From UBA965 sp964482795 (GTDB lineage Bacteria; Chloroflexota; Chloroflexia; Chloroflexales; Roseiflexaceae), in the NCBI GenBank assembly GCA_964482795.1, contig CAYZZI010000009.1:1-64000 (forward strand): DNA of 64,000 nt, written 5' to 3'. The notes under the pieces are model-generated. The model did not search any database. It was not told the origin of the DNA and worked only from the letters and a program-made list of their open reading frames with translations. Positions within the stretch are counted from its first letter, which is position 1. Each line of letters begins with the position of its first letter. Positions 42,255 through 51,069 of this stretch are shown here, one piece after another. The translations under genes and the position numbers were made by a program.

Positions 42255-43456
42255 GGATTGTGACAATTTGTGTAGCGCTGATACTAAGTGCATGCGGGAA
42301 CCGTGAGTTGGTCCTGTATTCTGGTGGTGACCCCAACAACATTCCCGTGCTCCCTACCGTGACACCTGATTCCGACGAAATCACGGCGTTTTTCCGTCCA
42401 CAAATCACTCCAACTCCGATTGCCTTCCAAGAACTCCCTGCTACGACAAATATTGTCTTGGACCCCGTCGAAGTCGGTGCAGTTGGCGCCGATAGCGTAT
42501 TGGGCAAACACATGCAAAGTCTTGACGCGGCAGGACTATTTAGTGGGAGTGTGCTGGTCGCGCGCCGCGGTGAAATACTGCTCCGTCATGGTTACGGGCA
42601 AGCCAACGATACCACGGTGGCAACCGCCACCACACGATACCGGATTGCATCAATCAGCAAGCAATTCACGGCGACGCTCATTTTGCGCCTCTACGAAGAC
42701 CAACGCATTGATCTTGAAGCGAGCATCTGCACATATCTCGAAAACTGCCCGAACACGTGGGCACCAGTGACCGTCCGTCATCTGTTAGCACACAACTCGG
42801 GAATTCCCGATTACACAGACTTTCGTGATTTTGATCCACGCCAAGCCACCCCCACGACACGCGATGAGCTGATACGTCGCTTCCGCAATCAACCGCTCAT
42901 CTTTGCGCCGGGGAGTGCATACCGCTATTCGAACTCAGGGTATGTGCTGTTGGGGCAGATTATCGAAAATATCACTGGTCAACCCTATGATGTTGTACTC
43001 TTCAATGAGATTACCGGACCCATCGGTCTGAATGATACCGGCTATGATCGAAGTGTGAATGGGAGCGATCCACGATTGGCCAAAGGATATCACAGCCGAG
43101 GACGCAACACTGACGCCATCGACACGTCAACGCTCGATGCGGCAGGTGGTTTGTACTCCAACGTCGATGATTTGTTTCGCTGGGACCGCGCTTTACTCGA
43201 AGGTCGCATCCTTCGACTCGATACCTTGGCACAAATGCGCACACCACAACTCAAGAACTATGGTCTCGGTGTAATGCTCAACCCGTTGGCAGGCATGACG
43301 TCGGTACATCATGACGGCATGGCAAGTGGCATGCGTACCTATCTTGGTAACTTCACTGATGCAGATATCTGTGTCATTGTGCTGAGCAACTACGAAGCAG
43401 CCGATGTCGTCAATCTAGCCGTCTACCTTGCCCAACTCGCCGCCGGCATGCCCTAA
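42245..43456 (+). CDS. Beta-lactamase-fold serine hydrolase lipoprotein
   Basis: 403 residues. Signal peptide with lipobox LSAC (Cys17), then a proline/threonine-rich linker. The beta-lactamase class C / DD-peptidase-like domain has Ser136 and Lys139 in RIASISKQF, the Tyr-Ser-Asn motif in YRYSNSGYVLLG and HHDGMASG near the end. Such proteins include esterases, peptidases and penicillin-binding proteins, and are membrane-anchored outside the cell here. Start overlaps the GT4 gene by 10 bases, so translation is coupled. It converges on the phosphorylase gene with a 4-base overlap. Confidence 0.88.
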   Translation: MRLGIVTICVALILSACGNRELVLYSGGDPNNIPVLPTVTPDSDEITAFFRPQITPTPIAFQELPATTNIVLDPVEVGAVGADSVLGKHMQSLDAAGLFSGSVLVARRGEILLRHGYGQANDTTVATATTRYRIASISKQFTATLILRLYEDQRIDLEASICTYLENCPNTWAPVTVRHLLAHNSGIPDYTDFRDFDPRQATPTTRDELIRRFRNQPLIFAPGSAYRYSNSGYVLLGQIIENITGQPYDVVLFNEITGPIGLNDTGYDRSVNGSDPRLAKGYHSRGRNTDAIDTSTLDAAGGLYSNVDDLFRWDRALLEGRILRLDTLAQMRTPQLKNYGLGVMLNPLAGMTSVHHDGMASGMRTYLGNFTDADICVIVLSNYEAADVVNLAVYLAQLAAGMP

Positions 43457-44232
43457 CGACGTGCCAGACGTTCGAGTGCACCGATGGCCGTCTTGATGGC
43501 CCGATCGACACCTTCGGCTTTTTGTTCGAGTACAATTGTCTCGGCAGTCGTACGTTGCGCCACGGCAGCACACACACATCCCGCCGCAAATCCGTAGACG
43601 AGACCCATTTTGAAGAGCGTACCAGCCTCCATCTCGTAATTGAGAATGCCAAGATGCTGGTATTCGGCAGTTACGCCCACATGTTTGCGCATCAAATGCG
43701 GGTTGGCCGAGGCTTTGCGCTCTTGCCCCTCATAAAACGTATCAACAGAGGCAGTAACCCCCATGTGCGCAGGTATGCTCTGGCTCGTTGCAGACTCCAT
43801 CAACGCCATCGTCGTATATGGATCCGCAGATGCCGGGAACTCAACCGGGGCAATATCGTTTGCCGCACCCTGACGACACAACGCCGCTTGTGAAACGACC
43901 ACGTGCCCAGGGAGAACATGCGGTTGAATAGAGCCACACGTGCCCACACGAATAATAGTCGTGATACCCACCTGAATCAGCTCGTTAACAACAATGCTCA
44001 GCGATGGCGCACCCATGCCACTCGTTGCTGAGATAACCGGTGTCCCATCTGCCAAAAAGGCCAACGAACTGTGCAATCCTCGATGATCTGACAGCGTACG
44101 CGCACCTTGCAAGTAGGTGTGTGCAATGGCGGCAGCGCGTTCTGGATCACCCGAAATCAGCGCCATACGCGGCTGATGTCCAGCCAAATCATCGACACCG
44201 TATCCAATATGATAAAACCGTTGTTGTGCCAT
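43453..44232 (-). CDS. Uridine phosphorylase-like nucleoside phosphorylase
   Basis: 259 residues, NP-I family. It cleaves a nucleoside with phosphate to base and ribose-1-phosphate. Motifs: YHIGYGVDDLAG, LISGDPERAAAIA (phosphate-binding Asp-Pro-x-Arg), ISATSGMGAPSLSIVVNEL, IIRVGTCGSIQPHVLPGHVVV and the nucleoside-binding end LGILNYEMEAGTLFKMG. The Gln/Glu signature fits uridine phosphorylase best. ATG 44232 has AAGGAAT upstream. It follows a small membrane protein gene by 13 bases. Confidence 0.88.
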   Translation of the reverse strand: MAQQRFYHIGYGVDDLAGHQPRMALISGDPERAAAIAHTYLQGARTLSDHRGLHSSLAFLADGTPVISATSGMGAPSLSIVVNELIQVGITTIIRVGTCGSIQPHVLPGHVVVSQAALCRQGAANDIAPVEFPASADPYTTMALMESATSQSIPAHMGVTASVDTFYEGQERKASANPHLMRKHVGVTAEYQHLGILNYEMEAGTLFKMGLVYGFAAGCVCAAVAQRTTAETIVLEQKAEGVDRAIKTAIGALERLARR

Positions 44233-44245
44233 GGTGATGATTCCT

Positions 44246-44467
44246 TTACTTGCCTTCACGCGCTATGACAATGCGCACGATGAGCGATATCACAAACAAC
44301 CCAGCAAAAATCTGTACCGCCAAATTATTAAATCCACCTGCGGCCATCGTATTCACCGCGGTCAGCACCGCAAACAATCCAACGATAAAGTTACAGCCAC
44401 GGCGGACACGCTGTGCGATTGCGGCATCGTCGTTCGGTTGATTATGCTCTGGGGACTCTGTGGTCAT
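44246..44467 (-). CDS. Small two-helix membrane protein, unknown
   Basis: 73 residues: an acidic, hydrophilic N-terminus (MTTESPEHNQPNDD) then two hydrophobic segments (GCNFIVGLFAVLTAVNTMAAGG and LAVQIFAGLFVISLIVRIVIA). It lies 13 bases before the uridine phosphorylase on the same strand, so they are probably co-transcribed. No family recognised; a role in nucleoside uptake is not supported by anything in the sequence. Confidence 0.65.
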   Translation of the reverse strand: MTTESPEHNQPNDDAAIAQRVRRGCNFIVGLFAVLTAVNTMAAGGFNNLAVQIFAGLFVISLIVRIVIAREGK

Positions 44468-44543
44468 GCCATTCTCTCACTTCTCTGATGTGTAGTGGTG
44501 GCCAACGGATAGACGCATCTGCCAACTCACGTGAACGTATTGC

Positions 44544-44549
44544 TAGTAT
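44544..44549 (+). promoter_or_regulatory. Candidate -10 of the ATC-hydrolase-like gene
   Basis: TAGTAT with TG two bases upstream (extended -10), 72 bases before the start codon. No clear -35. Confidence 0.4.
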
Positions 44550-44620
44550 AGAGGAATTTGTGCATGGTAACGCAGACTCTGCTAGGATGTTTGTGTGTGC
44601 ATACCACAGAAGGAGCATGT

Positions 44621-45127
44621 ATGACCCAGCCTCCCGATACCCTGAATAGCATCGGCATTCTGAAACGCCGCGAAATCGAAGCGCGGATATTAGCGCCCAT
44701 CATCGACGCCCTCAGTCAAAAATTCGACCGTACCGACGTCATCGAAACAGTCCGTGACACCATTATTGCCCTCGCACAACAACAAGGTGCTCGCCTCGCC
44801 GATGAATTTGGTGGGTGCAGTTTGGCACACTTCGAAGATACTATGCAATATTGGACCAAAGACGATGCACTGCGCATTGATGTCGTCAGCCGCAATGACA
44901 CAGAGTTTGGCTTTAATGTGACACGCTGTCGCTACGCAGAGTTATATCGCAGTTTGGGCATCCCCGAGTTGGGTGCGGTGCTCTCATGTAATCGCGATTA
45001 TGCCTTGATCGAGGGATTCAATCAAGATGTGACATTGACGCGTACACAGACGATTATGCAGGGGGCAACGCATTGTGATTTTCGTTATCGATTGAAGAGC
45101 ATTACCGACAAGAATCTTACCGAATAA
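44621..45127 (+). CDS. ATC-hydrolase-family protein (L-2-amino-thiazoline-4-carboxylate hydrolase-like)
   Basis: 168 residues. The sequence GILKRREIEARILAPIIDAL and the block LGAVLSCNRDYALIEGFN with ITLTRTQTIMQG-like and CDFRYRLKS (here VTLTRTQTIMQGATHCDFRYR) fit the small family named after a Pseudomonas enzyme that opens the thiazoline ring in L-cysteine production. Many members have no tested activity. ATG 44621 has AGAAGGAG 5 bases upstream. It stands alone with its own promoter, directly before the rpsB leader. Confidence 0.8.
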   Translation: MTQPPDTLNSIGILKRREIEARILAPIIDALSQKFDRTDVIETVRDTIIALAQQQGARLADEFGGCSLAHFEDTMQYWTKDDALRIDVVSRNDTEFGFNVTRCRYAELYRSLGIPELGAVLSCNRDYALIEGFNQDVTLTRTQTIMQGATHCDFRYRLKSITDKNLTE

Positions 45128-45138
45128 CCACAAGATAT

Positions 45139-45146
45139 GCTATACT
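45139..45146 (+). promoter_or_regulatory. Promoter of the rpsB operon
   Basis: TGC then TATACT (45141-45146), an extended -10. The leader is about 110 bases long. Confidence 0.55.
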
Positions 45147-45179
45147 AACTTTCGGTGTTCAAATACACACATCCCTTGA

Positions 45180-45215
45180 CGTGATTCTTTCCTGCGCGTG
45201 AGCGTCAGAATCACG
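45180..45215 (+). promoter_or_regulatory. Structured leader of rpsB, possible S2 autoregulatory site
   Basis: CGTGATTCT (45180-45188) pairs with AGAATCACG (45207-45215), with GCGC/GCG able to extend the inner part. Located 50 bases before the rpsB start. No U-tract follows. S2-operon autoregulation is known elsewhere; a link here is inferred. Confidence 0.5.
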
Positions 45216-45265
45216 AATGACGGGGGTGGAGGATTCGTAAACAAGGAATGTAAGGAGCTTGTCAG

Positions 45266-46045
45266 ATGACTGACACAAACAGCCGCGTAGCATCATTGCG
45301 TGCGTTGCTCGAAGCCGGTGCCCACTTTGGTCACCAGACCCGCCGTTGGAACCCCAAGATGAAGCCATACATCTTCGGTGCCCGCAACGGCATTCACGTG
45401 TTGGATTTGCAGCAGACCGTTGACGGCTTGAACGCCGCCTACAACTTCGTAGTTGAGACGGTTGCCGCCGGTCAGAAGGTGCTCTTCGTCGGTACGAAGA
45501 AGCAGGCACAAGAGACGATTGCCCAAGAGGCCGCCCGTGCTGGCCAGTACTCAATTACCCAGCGCTGGTTGGGTGGTACGTTGACCAACTTCTCCACGAT
45601 GCGCCGCCGTTTGCGCTACTTGGCCGATCTTGAGGGTCAACGTGACCGCGGTGAGTTCAGCCGCTTGACCAAAGCCGAGGCACAGAAGCGCAACGACGAA
45701 ATCGAAAAACTCATCAAGGTCTTCGGTGGCATTAAGAGCATGGATCGCGTACCAGGGGCGATTTTTATCGTTGACCCACACAAGGAATCACTTGCACTGG
45801 CCGAGGCCATGAAGGTGGGCATTCCTGTGGTGGCCATGGTTGACACCAACTGTGACCCAGACAACATCGATTATGTCATCCCATGTAACGACGACGCCAT
45901 TCGAAGCATTCGTTTGGTAACTTCACGCATGGCCGATGCCGCCATTGAGGGGCAGAACCGTCGCGAGTCAAGCCGCGGTGACAGCGGTGCCTCACAGGCT
46001 GCCATGATGGATACCAGCGCTGACGCCGACGCTGCGAAGGAATAA
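45266..46045 (+). CDS. rpsB: Ribosomal protein uS2
   Basis: 259 residues. Conserved blocks: LEAGAHFGHQTRRWNPKMKPYIFG, YITQRWLGGTLTNF-type (here YSITQRWLGGTLTNFSTMRRR) and VDTNCDPDNIDYVIPCNDDA. AAGGAG lies 8 bases before ATG 45266. It is the first gene of the conserved rpsB-tsf-pyrH-frr-uppS-cdsA block. The C-terminal tail is variable and acidic. Confidence 0.97.
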   Translation: MTDTNSRVASLRALLEAGAHFGHQTRRWNPKMKPYIFGARNGIHVLDLQQTVDGLNAAYNFVVETVAAGQKVLFVGTKKQAQETIAQEAARAGQYSITQRWLGGTLTNFSTMRRRLRYLADLEGQRDRGEFSRLTKAEAQKRNDEIEKLIKVFGGIKSMDRVPGAIFIVDPHKESLALAEAMKVGIPVVAMVDTNCDPDNIDYVIPCNDDAIRSIRLVTSRMADAAIEGQNRRESSRGDSGASQAAMMDTSADADAAKE

Positions 46046-46064
46046 TTCCGATTGCCGTGACGTA

Positions 46065-46098
46065 GCGGGAGCGCCGTGGCCAACCACGTCACTCCCGC
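46065..46098 (+). terminator. Two-part hairpin between rpsB and tsf
   Basis: GCGGGAG (46065-46071) pairs with CTCCCGC (46092-46098), with CGTGG/CCACG inside. No U-tract. It may act as an attenuator or RNA-processing site that sets the S2:EF-Ts ratio. Confidence 0.55.
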
Positions 46099-46140
46099 CA
46101 TTTATGTATAGTAAATACACGCTACACAAGGAGCAATACT

Positions 46141-46671
46141 GTGACTGAGATTTCAGCCCAAATGGTCAAAGAGTTGCGCGAGCGCACCGGTGCCGGCATC
46201 AAAGAATGTCGTGACATTTTGGCACAGACTAACGGCAACATGGACAAGGCCATCGAGGTTTTGCGCGAGCGCGGCCTCAAAGTCAGCGACAAGGTCAAGG
46301 ATCGTGATGCACACGAGGGTCGCATCGAAATTTATGTCCACAATGGTGCCCGTATGGCAGCCATGGTCGAGATTAACTGCGAGACAGACTTTGTGGCACG
46401 TACTCCAGAGTTCATTCAACTCTCAAAGGACATCGCCATGCACGTAGCCGCCGTTAATCCCAAGTACATCACGCCTGACCAAGTGCCCGCCGAAGAAGTG
46501 GCAGCGAGTGGCATGAGTGCTGACAAGTACTACGAGGAAGTCGTATTGCTCAAGCAGGCATACGTGCGCAACCCGTCACAGACCATCGAAGAGATGATTC
46601 AAGCGGCTGTGGCCAAGATCCGTGAGAACGTGGTGGTACGTCGCTTTGTGCGCTACGAAATCGGCAACTAA
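46141..46671 (+). CDS. tsf: Elongation factor Ts, short form
   Basis: 176 residues, start GTG. It exchanges GDP for GTP on EF-Tu. The UBA-like N-terminus MVKELRERTGAGIKECRDIL and the core Thr-Asp-Phe-Val motif (INCETDFVARTPEF) are present; the second core subdomain and coiled coil found in the 283-residue E. coli protein are absent, as in Thermus and cyanobacteria. An AAGGAG site lies upstream. Confidence 0.96.
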   Translation: MTEISAQMVKELRERTGAGIKECRDILAQTNGNMDKAIEVLRERGLKVSDKVKDRDAHEGRIEIYVHNGARMAAMVEINCETDFVARTPEFIQLSKDIAMHVAAVNPKYITPDQVPAEEVAASGMSADKYYEEVVLLKQAYVRNPSQTIEEMIQAAVAKIRENVVVRRFVRYEIGN

Positions 46672-46680
46672 ATACTCAGC

Positions 46681-46712
46681 CAACAACGGAGGCAACGAAG
46701 CCTCCGTTGTTG
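46681..46712 (+). terminator. 13-bp hairpin between tsf and pyrH, no U-tract
   Basis: Arms 46681-46693 and 46700-46712, loop AACGAA. It lies 16 bases before the pyrH start and may reduce read-through. Confidence 0.65.
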
Positions 46713-46728
46713 TATAGATGAGCAAGAC

Positions 46729-47469
46729 ATGACCAAAGCAAAATACAAGCGAATCCTCCTGAAGCTCAGTGGTGAGGCTCTTGCCGGCAACCACGATCAA
46801 ACCATTGATCAGAGTGTCCTTGAATTCTTCGCCAAAGAAATTCTCTCAATTCATGAATTGGGAGTGCAAGTTGCAGTGGTCGTCGGTGGCGGCAATATTT
46901 GGCGCGGTGGACAAAAAGCAATCGCGCTTGGCATGGACCCCGCTCAATCGCACTACATGGGCATGCTAGCAACCATCATCAATGCCTTGGCATTACAAGA
47001 TGCACTTGAACGCCATGGCATGCATACAAGGACCATGACTGCCATCAAAATGGATGAAGTCACCGAACCGTACTTGCGCCGTCGTGCTACTCGCCATCTC
47101 GAAAAGCAACGTGTTATCATCTTGGCGGCTGGCACCGGTAATCCCTACTTCAGCACAGATTCGGCCGCCGCACTGCGCGCCGCTGAAGTGCATGCCGAAG
47201 TTATTTTGATGGCCAAAAACGGCGTAGATGGCGTGTATACCGCTGACCCACGTCGCTTTGCTGATGCCACACGCTATGACCATTTGACCTATATGGATGC
47301 CCTCAATCAAGGGCTTGCAGTCATGGATAGCACGGCGCTGACATTTTGTATGGACAACCATATTCCAATTGTCGTCTTTAACCCTAATCAACCGGGGACT
47401 ATACGGCGGATTGTAACAGGTGAACACGTTGGTACTCTGGTAAGTAACGAGAGGGACGCACATGGTTAA
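46729..47469 (+). CDS. pyrH: UMP kinase
   Basis: 246 residues, amino-acid-kinase fold; phosphorylates UMP to UDP. Motifs: RILLKLSGEALAG (start), VAVVVGGGNIWRG, AEVILMAKNGVDGVYTADPR and the C-terminal DNHIPIVVFN. Its last 8 bases overlap frr. Confidence 0.96.
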   Translation: MTKAKYKRILLKLSGEALAGNHDQTIDQSVLEFFAKEILSIHELGVQVAVVVGGGNIWRGGQKAIALGMDPAQSHYMGMLATIINALALQDALERHGMHTRTMTAIKMDEVTEPYLRRRATRHLEKQRVIILAAGTGNPYFSTDSAAALRAAEVHAEVILMAKNGVDGVYTADPRRFADATRYDHLTYMDALNQGLAVMDSTALTFCMDNHIPIVVFNPNQPGTIRRIVTGEHVGTLVSNERDAHG

Positions 47470-48019
47470 TGATGTTTTGCGCGATGCCGAAGGTCGCATG
47501 AAAAAGACTGCCGAGGCTCTACGCCACCACCTCAGCAGCATTCGCACTGGTCGTGCTTCACCCGCATTGGTCGAAGACCTGCAGGTCGAAGCCTATGGTG
47601 ATATGTTGCCACTCAACCAGCTCGCAACGATCGCTACTCCAGACCCTCGTATGATTACCATTCAGCCGTTTGATAACAGCATGATTCGTGCCATCGAGAA
47701 GGCGATTCAAATCTCAGATTTGGGCATGAACCCGAACAACGATGGTCGGGTTATTCGCCTGAATTTGCCACAACTCACCGAAGAGCGTCGCAAGGATTTG
47801 GTCAAACAGGTACGCAGTCGCGTCGAAGAGAGCAAAATCGCCCTACGCAATGTGCGCCGCGAAGCCCTTGATGACCTCAAACAACTCGAAAGCGAGAAGA
47901 TGATCTCCGAAGACGATCAGCGTCGTGGTGGCGACAAGCTGCAAGAACTGGTTGACAAAGCAACCAAGGAACTTGAGCAAATTGGCGCACACAAAGAAGC
48001 TGAGGTAATGGAGATTTAG
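47462..48019 (+). CDS. frr: Ribosome recycling factor
   Basis: 185 residues, the usual length. With EF-G it splits post-termination ribosomes. Motifs: LSSIRTGRASPALVEDLQVE, IQPFDNSMIRAIEKAI, LPQLTEERRKDLVKQVRS. Start overlaps pyrH (translational coupling). Confidence 0.97.
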   Translation: MVNDVLRDAEGRMKKTAEALRHHLSSIRTGRASPALVEDLQVEAYGDMLPLNQLATIATPDPRMITIQPFDNSMIRAIEKAIQISDLGMNPNNDGRVIRLNLPQLTEERRKDLVKQVRSRVEESKIALRNVRREALDDLKQLESEKMISEDDQRRGGDKLQELVDKATKELEQIGAHKEAEVMEI

Positions 48020-48025
48020 TCTCAC

Positions 48026-48745
48026 ATGAACGAAGCTACGGCATCGCCGAAATTACCACGCCACATCGGCATCATCATGGATGGCAACGGTCGCTGGGCC
48101 AAGAGCCGTGGTGCATCTCGCCATGAAGGTCATCGTGCCGGTGTGGAGAATATCCGTCCCATCATTCGTGCTACTGCTGATATCGGCGTGCAGTTCTTGT
48201 CGTTGTATGCGTTCTCAACCGAAAATTGGCGACGACCATCACTCGAAATCCAAGGACTCATGACGCTCCTCGGTGAATTTTTGGACCGTGAAGTCGATAA
48301 CCTGATCGCAGAAAACGTACGTATCCGGCACCTCGGCACATTCGATGGCATCGCAAATCATCTCAGCCACAAAATCTCCCAAGCCGTGGCGCGTACACAA
48401 CATTGCACGCGCATCACGTTGGGTGTGGCGTTCAACTATGGGGGACGTCAAGACATCGTTAGTGCAGTCCGACAAATTGTTGCGCGTGGCACACCCGCCA
48501 ATCAAATCACTGAAGAGATGATTTCGCAACACCTGTCGACGCATGATATCCCCGATCCAGACTTCATCATTCGCACGAGTGGAGAGTGGCGTCTCTCAAA
48601 TTTCTTGATTTGGGAGGCCGCCTATAGTGAATATTGGACCACACCCGTCTTTTGGCCAGATTTCACACCGCAACATTTACAACAGGCGATTGATGATTAT
48701 GCCAAACGCGACCGACGCTACGGCGGGCTCAGCAAATCAACCTAA
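48026..48745 (+). CDS. uppS: Isoprenyl transferase (undecaprenyl diphosphate synthase family)
   Basis: 239 residues. Cis-prenyltransferase making the polyprenyl carrier for cell-wall and glycan synthesis. The catalytic Asp19 is in HIGIIMDGNGRWAKSRG. Other blocks: LSLYAFSTENWRRP, GVAFNYGGRQDIV, PDFIIRTSGEWRLSNFLIWE. Starts 6 bases after frr and overlaps cdsA at the 3' end. Confidence 0.95.
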   Translation: MNEATASPKLPRHIGIIMDGNGRWAKSRGASRHEGHRAGVENIRPIIRATADIGVQFLSLYAFSTENWRRPSLEIQGLMTLLGEFLDREVDNLIAENVRIRHLGTFDGIANHLSHKISQAVARTQHCTRITLGVAFNYGGRQDIVSAVRQIVARGTPANQITEEMISQHLSTHDIPDPDFIIRTSGEWRLSNFLIWEAAYSEYWTTPVFWPDFTPQHLQQAIDDYAKRDRRYGGLSKST

Positions 48746-49589
48746 TCCGGTATGGCAGCGCGTCATCACCGTCGTCCCACTATTGCCCATCTTGGTTGGC
48801 GCATTGTGGTGGGACATACTCAGCGTCGCTGCCATCGTCGCAGTCGCAAGTTGCTACGGGTTGTATGAGCTGTTTCGCAGTCTGCACCAGAGTGGCTATG
48901 ATCCATACCGACGCTACAGTTATGTGTTTGGTATAAGTATCGTCGTCGCTAGCTACCTTCAAGTAGCGTACGCCATCCCGCTCCTCAGCGCTGTCATTGC
49001 GCTCGGTGTCATCGGCTCGTTGATTACGGCAGTCTTCACAGCATCCGACAATCAGCACGCACTACCATCATGGGCACTCAGCCTGGTGGCCGTCCTGTAC
49101 ATTCCATTTTTACTGTCACATCTCATCCTACTCCGGTCAGTCACCACACCGCTCCACAATGGACTCGTGACTCCGTGGATTACCTCGGGGTTTGCCTGGA
49201 TTGTCTTTGCCTTGGCGACGACGTGGCTCGGCGACACGTTTGCATATTTTGTGGGGCGAAGTCTCGGTCGCACACCACTCGCACCGCACATCAGCCCCAA
49301 AAAAACGCGTGAAGGGAGTGTGGGTGGTCTGATTGGCGCCGCGCTTACCGGGCTCGGGTGTGTGTATCTCCTCGGACTCCCTATTACACCCCTCCAAGGT
49401 GCATTACTAGGCGGTGTGGCCGGCATCGTGGGCCCACTTGGCGATCTTGCTGAGTCACAGATCAAACGCCAAATCGGCGTCAAAGATGTAGGCAGTCTAT
49501 TGCCCGGCCACGGTGGCATCCTTGACCGCATTGACAGCATTTTGTTTATGGTACCAGTCGTCTATTACGGTGTGGTGTGGCTCACCTAG
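48699..49589 (+). CDS. cdsA: Phosphatidate cytidylyltransferase
   Basis: 296 residues with about seven membrane helices. It makes CDP-diacylglycerol from CTP and phosphatidic acid. The signature SQIKRQIGVKDVGSLLPGHG followed by GILDRID is complete. The N-terminus is uncertain: ATG 48699 lies 47 bases inside uppS and has no strong ribosome binding site, but the next in-frame ATG would remove the first helix. Confidence 0.9.
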   Translation: MPNATDATAGSANQPNPVWQRVITVVPLLPILVGALWWDILSVAAIVAVASCYGLYELFRSLHQSGYDPYRRYSYVFGISIVVASYLQVAYAIPLLSAVIALGVIGSLITAVFTASDNQHALPSWALSLVAVLYIPFLLSHLILLRSVTTPLHNGLVTPWITSGFAWIVFALATTWLGDTFAYFVGRSLGRTPLAPHISPKKTREGSVGGLIGAALTGLGCVYLLGLPITPLQGALLGGVAGIVGPLGDLAESQIKRQIGVKDVGSLLPGHGGILDRIDSILFMVPVVYYGVVWLT

Positions 49590-49709
49590 ACCATGATAAA
49601 GTCTAACGAAATCCTCACACACCCTCGACCTCTTGCGATTACAATGGACTGAGAATGTGTGTTTTATGTGTTACACTTCGCCATCCCCGGTCAACAATAG
49701 AGGAACAAC

Positions 49710-50813
49710 ATGAGTGGTATTATTGCAATTGGCGGATTTTTAGTACTGTTGGGTATTCTGGTAATCGCACACGAGCTAGGGCATTTCTGGGCTGCGCGCT
49801 TTTTCCGCATCAAAGTCGAAGAATTCGGTATCGGATTCCCACCACGTGCGATGACGTTCGCCGAACGCGACGGCGTACGATATACACTAAATTGGTTGCC
49901 AATCGGTGGCTTTGTGCGTTTCGCCAGCCCCGAAGGTGACGGTACTGCCCACGGGATCGGCATTCTGCGCGATGCTCCCATTTATCAACGCATTATTGTC
50001 TTAGTGGCAGGCCCGTTGATGAACGTCCTCGTGGCGATGCTTCTGTATGCCATTATTGCGGCAAATGTCGGCATCACTGTCTATCAAGACGGACTCCGCG
50101 TAAGCGAAGTCTACCCCAATACGCCTGCAGCGACTGCCGGCCTCCAAACCGACGATATTGTGTTATCAGTTGGTGACAGTGGCATCATCACCCCCGAAAG
50201 TGACATTGGGCCTGTTGCACAGCGCTTTCTTGGTCAACCCATCGACATGCAAATCGTTCGCAACGGTCAAGCACAAACACTTACGATTGTGCCTGGTCCA
50301 TGGAGCATCGACGGCAAAACAAGTCCTGCTGGATTTGGCTTCTCGTATGCACAAAATGCAACGACCCAACCCGCAAACATCTTCGAGGCAGTACAGTACG
50401 GCATCCAAACGACGATGCGCGTTACGGTACTGATGATTGACGGACTGCTCCAGTGGTTTGGGAGCTTGATTGGCACGACACAACCGATGGAGGGTGCAGG
50501 AGTCACCGGTATCGTGGGAATGGCCCGTGGCACCGGAGAAATTATCGAGACACAGGGATGGATTGGCTATCTCAACTGGATGGCAATTATCAGCCTCAAC
50601 CTGGCCATATTTAACCTGCTCCCGATTCCCGCACTCGACGGCAGCCACATCATGTTTGCCTTGCTCGAAGCAATCCGTCGTAAGCGCATTCCCCTCGAGT
50701 ATGAATCACGCGTGCATTTCGCCGGATTTGCGTTTCTGATGGCACTCATGGTGGTTGTAACCATCAGTGACATTCAGGGGTGGATAAATGGATCATCTAT
50801 CTTCGGATCATGA
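49710..50813 (+). CDS. rseP: Site-2 protease family (M50/RseP-like) zinc metalloprotease
   Basis: 367 residues. The zinc site is LVIAHELGHFWAARFF (His21, Glu22, His25) in the first helix. A PDZ domain spans about residues 110-185 (VSEVYPNTPAATAGLQTDDIVLS). The third metal ligand is in LPIPALDGSHIMF (the LDG motif). RseP cleaves membrane anti-sigma factors and signal-peptide remnants. It follows cdsA after 120 bases; the dxr gene often found between them is missing. The end overlaps the next gene by 26 bases. Confidence 0.93.
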   Translation: MSGIIAIGGFLVLLGILVIAHELGHFWAARFFRIKVEEFGIGFPPRAMTFAERDGVRYTLNWLPIGGFVRFASPEGDGTAHGIGILRDAPIYQRIIVLVAGPLMNVLVAMLLYAIIAANVGITVYQDGLRVSEVYPNTPAATAGLQTDDIVLSVGDSGIITPESDIGPVAQRFLGQPIDMQIVRNGQAQTLTIVPGPWSIDGKTSPAGFGFSYAQNATTQPANIFEAVQYGIQTTMRVTVLMIDGLLQWFGSLIGTTQPMEGAGVTGIVGMARGTGEIIETQGWIGYLNWMAIISLNLAIFNLLPIPALDGSHIMFALLEAIRRKRIPLEYESRVHFAGFAFLMALMVVVTISDIQGWINGSSIFGS

Positions 50814-51069
50814 TGACAGATCGTCATTTGGCGCGCACTACGTGCGCGCCAGTGACATTGGTGCGTTCATCTACTGTCAACGGTCGTGGTGGCTCATGCG
50901 CATCGTAGGTCTCGAACCTGATGCGCTTTTACGTCGGCAACGCGGCACTCGTGCCCATCAACACCATGCCTGGTGGGTATGGATTATGCAGGTGTTACGC
51001 ATCATCAGCGTACTGTGCATTGTAGTCTCAAGTATCGTTGCTGCTGGTCTATGGCTGGGGTGGTGGTGA
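50788..51069 (+). CDS. Membrane protein with Cas4/RecB-nuclease-like N-terminus (first half)
   Basis: 93 residues. The start HYVRASDIGAFIYCQRSWWL matches the N-terminal Cys-containing helix of Cas4/Dna2-type nucleases, where that Cys is an iron-sulfur ligand. A charged stretch with RRQRGTRAHQHH follows, then one membrane helix at the end (LRIISVLCIVVSSIVAAGLW). AGGGGTGG lies 5 bases before ATG 50788. It overlaps rseP by 26 bases, and the next gene starts on its stop codon (TGATG). The nuclease core is missing here and is found in that next gene. Confidence 0.72.
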   Translation: MDHLSSDHDDRSSFGAHYVRASDIGAFIYCQRSWWLMRIVGLEPDALLRRQRGTRAHQHHAWWVWIMQVLRIISVLCIVVSSIVAAGLWLGWW

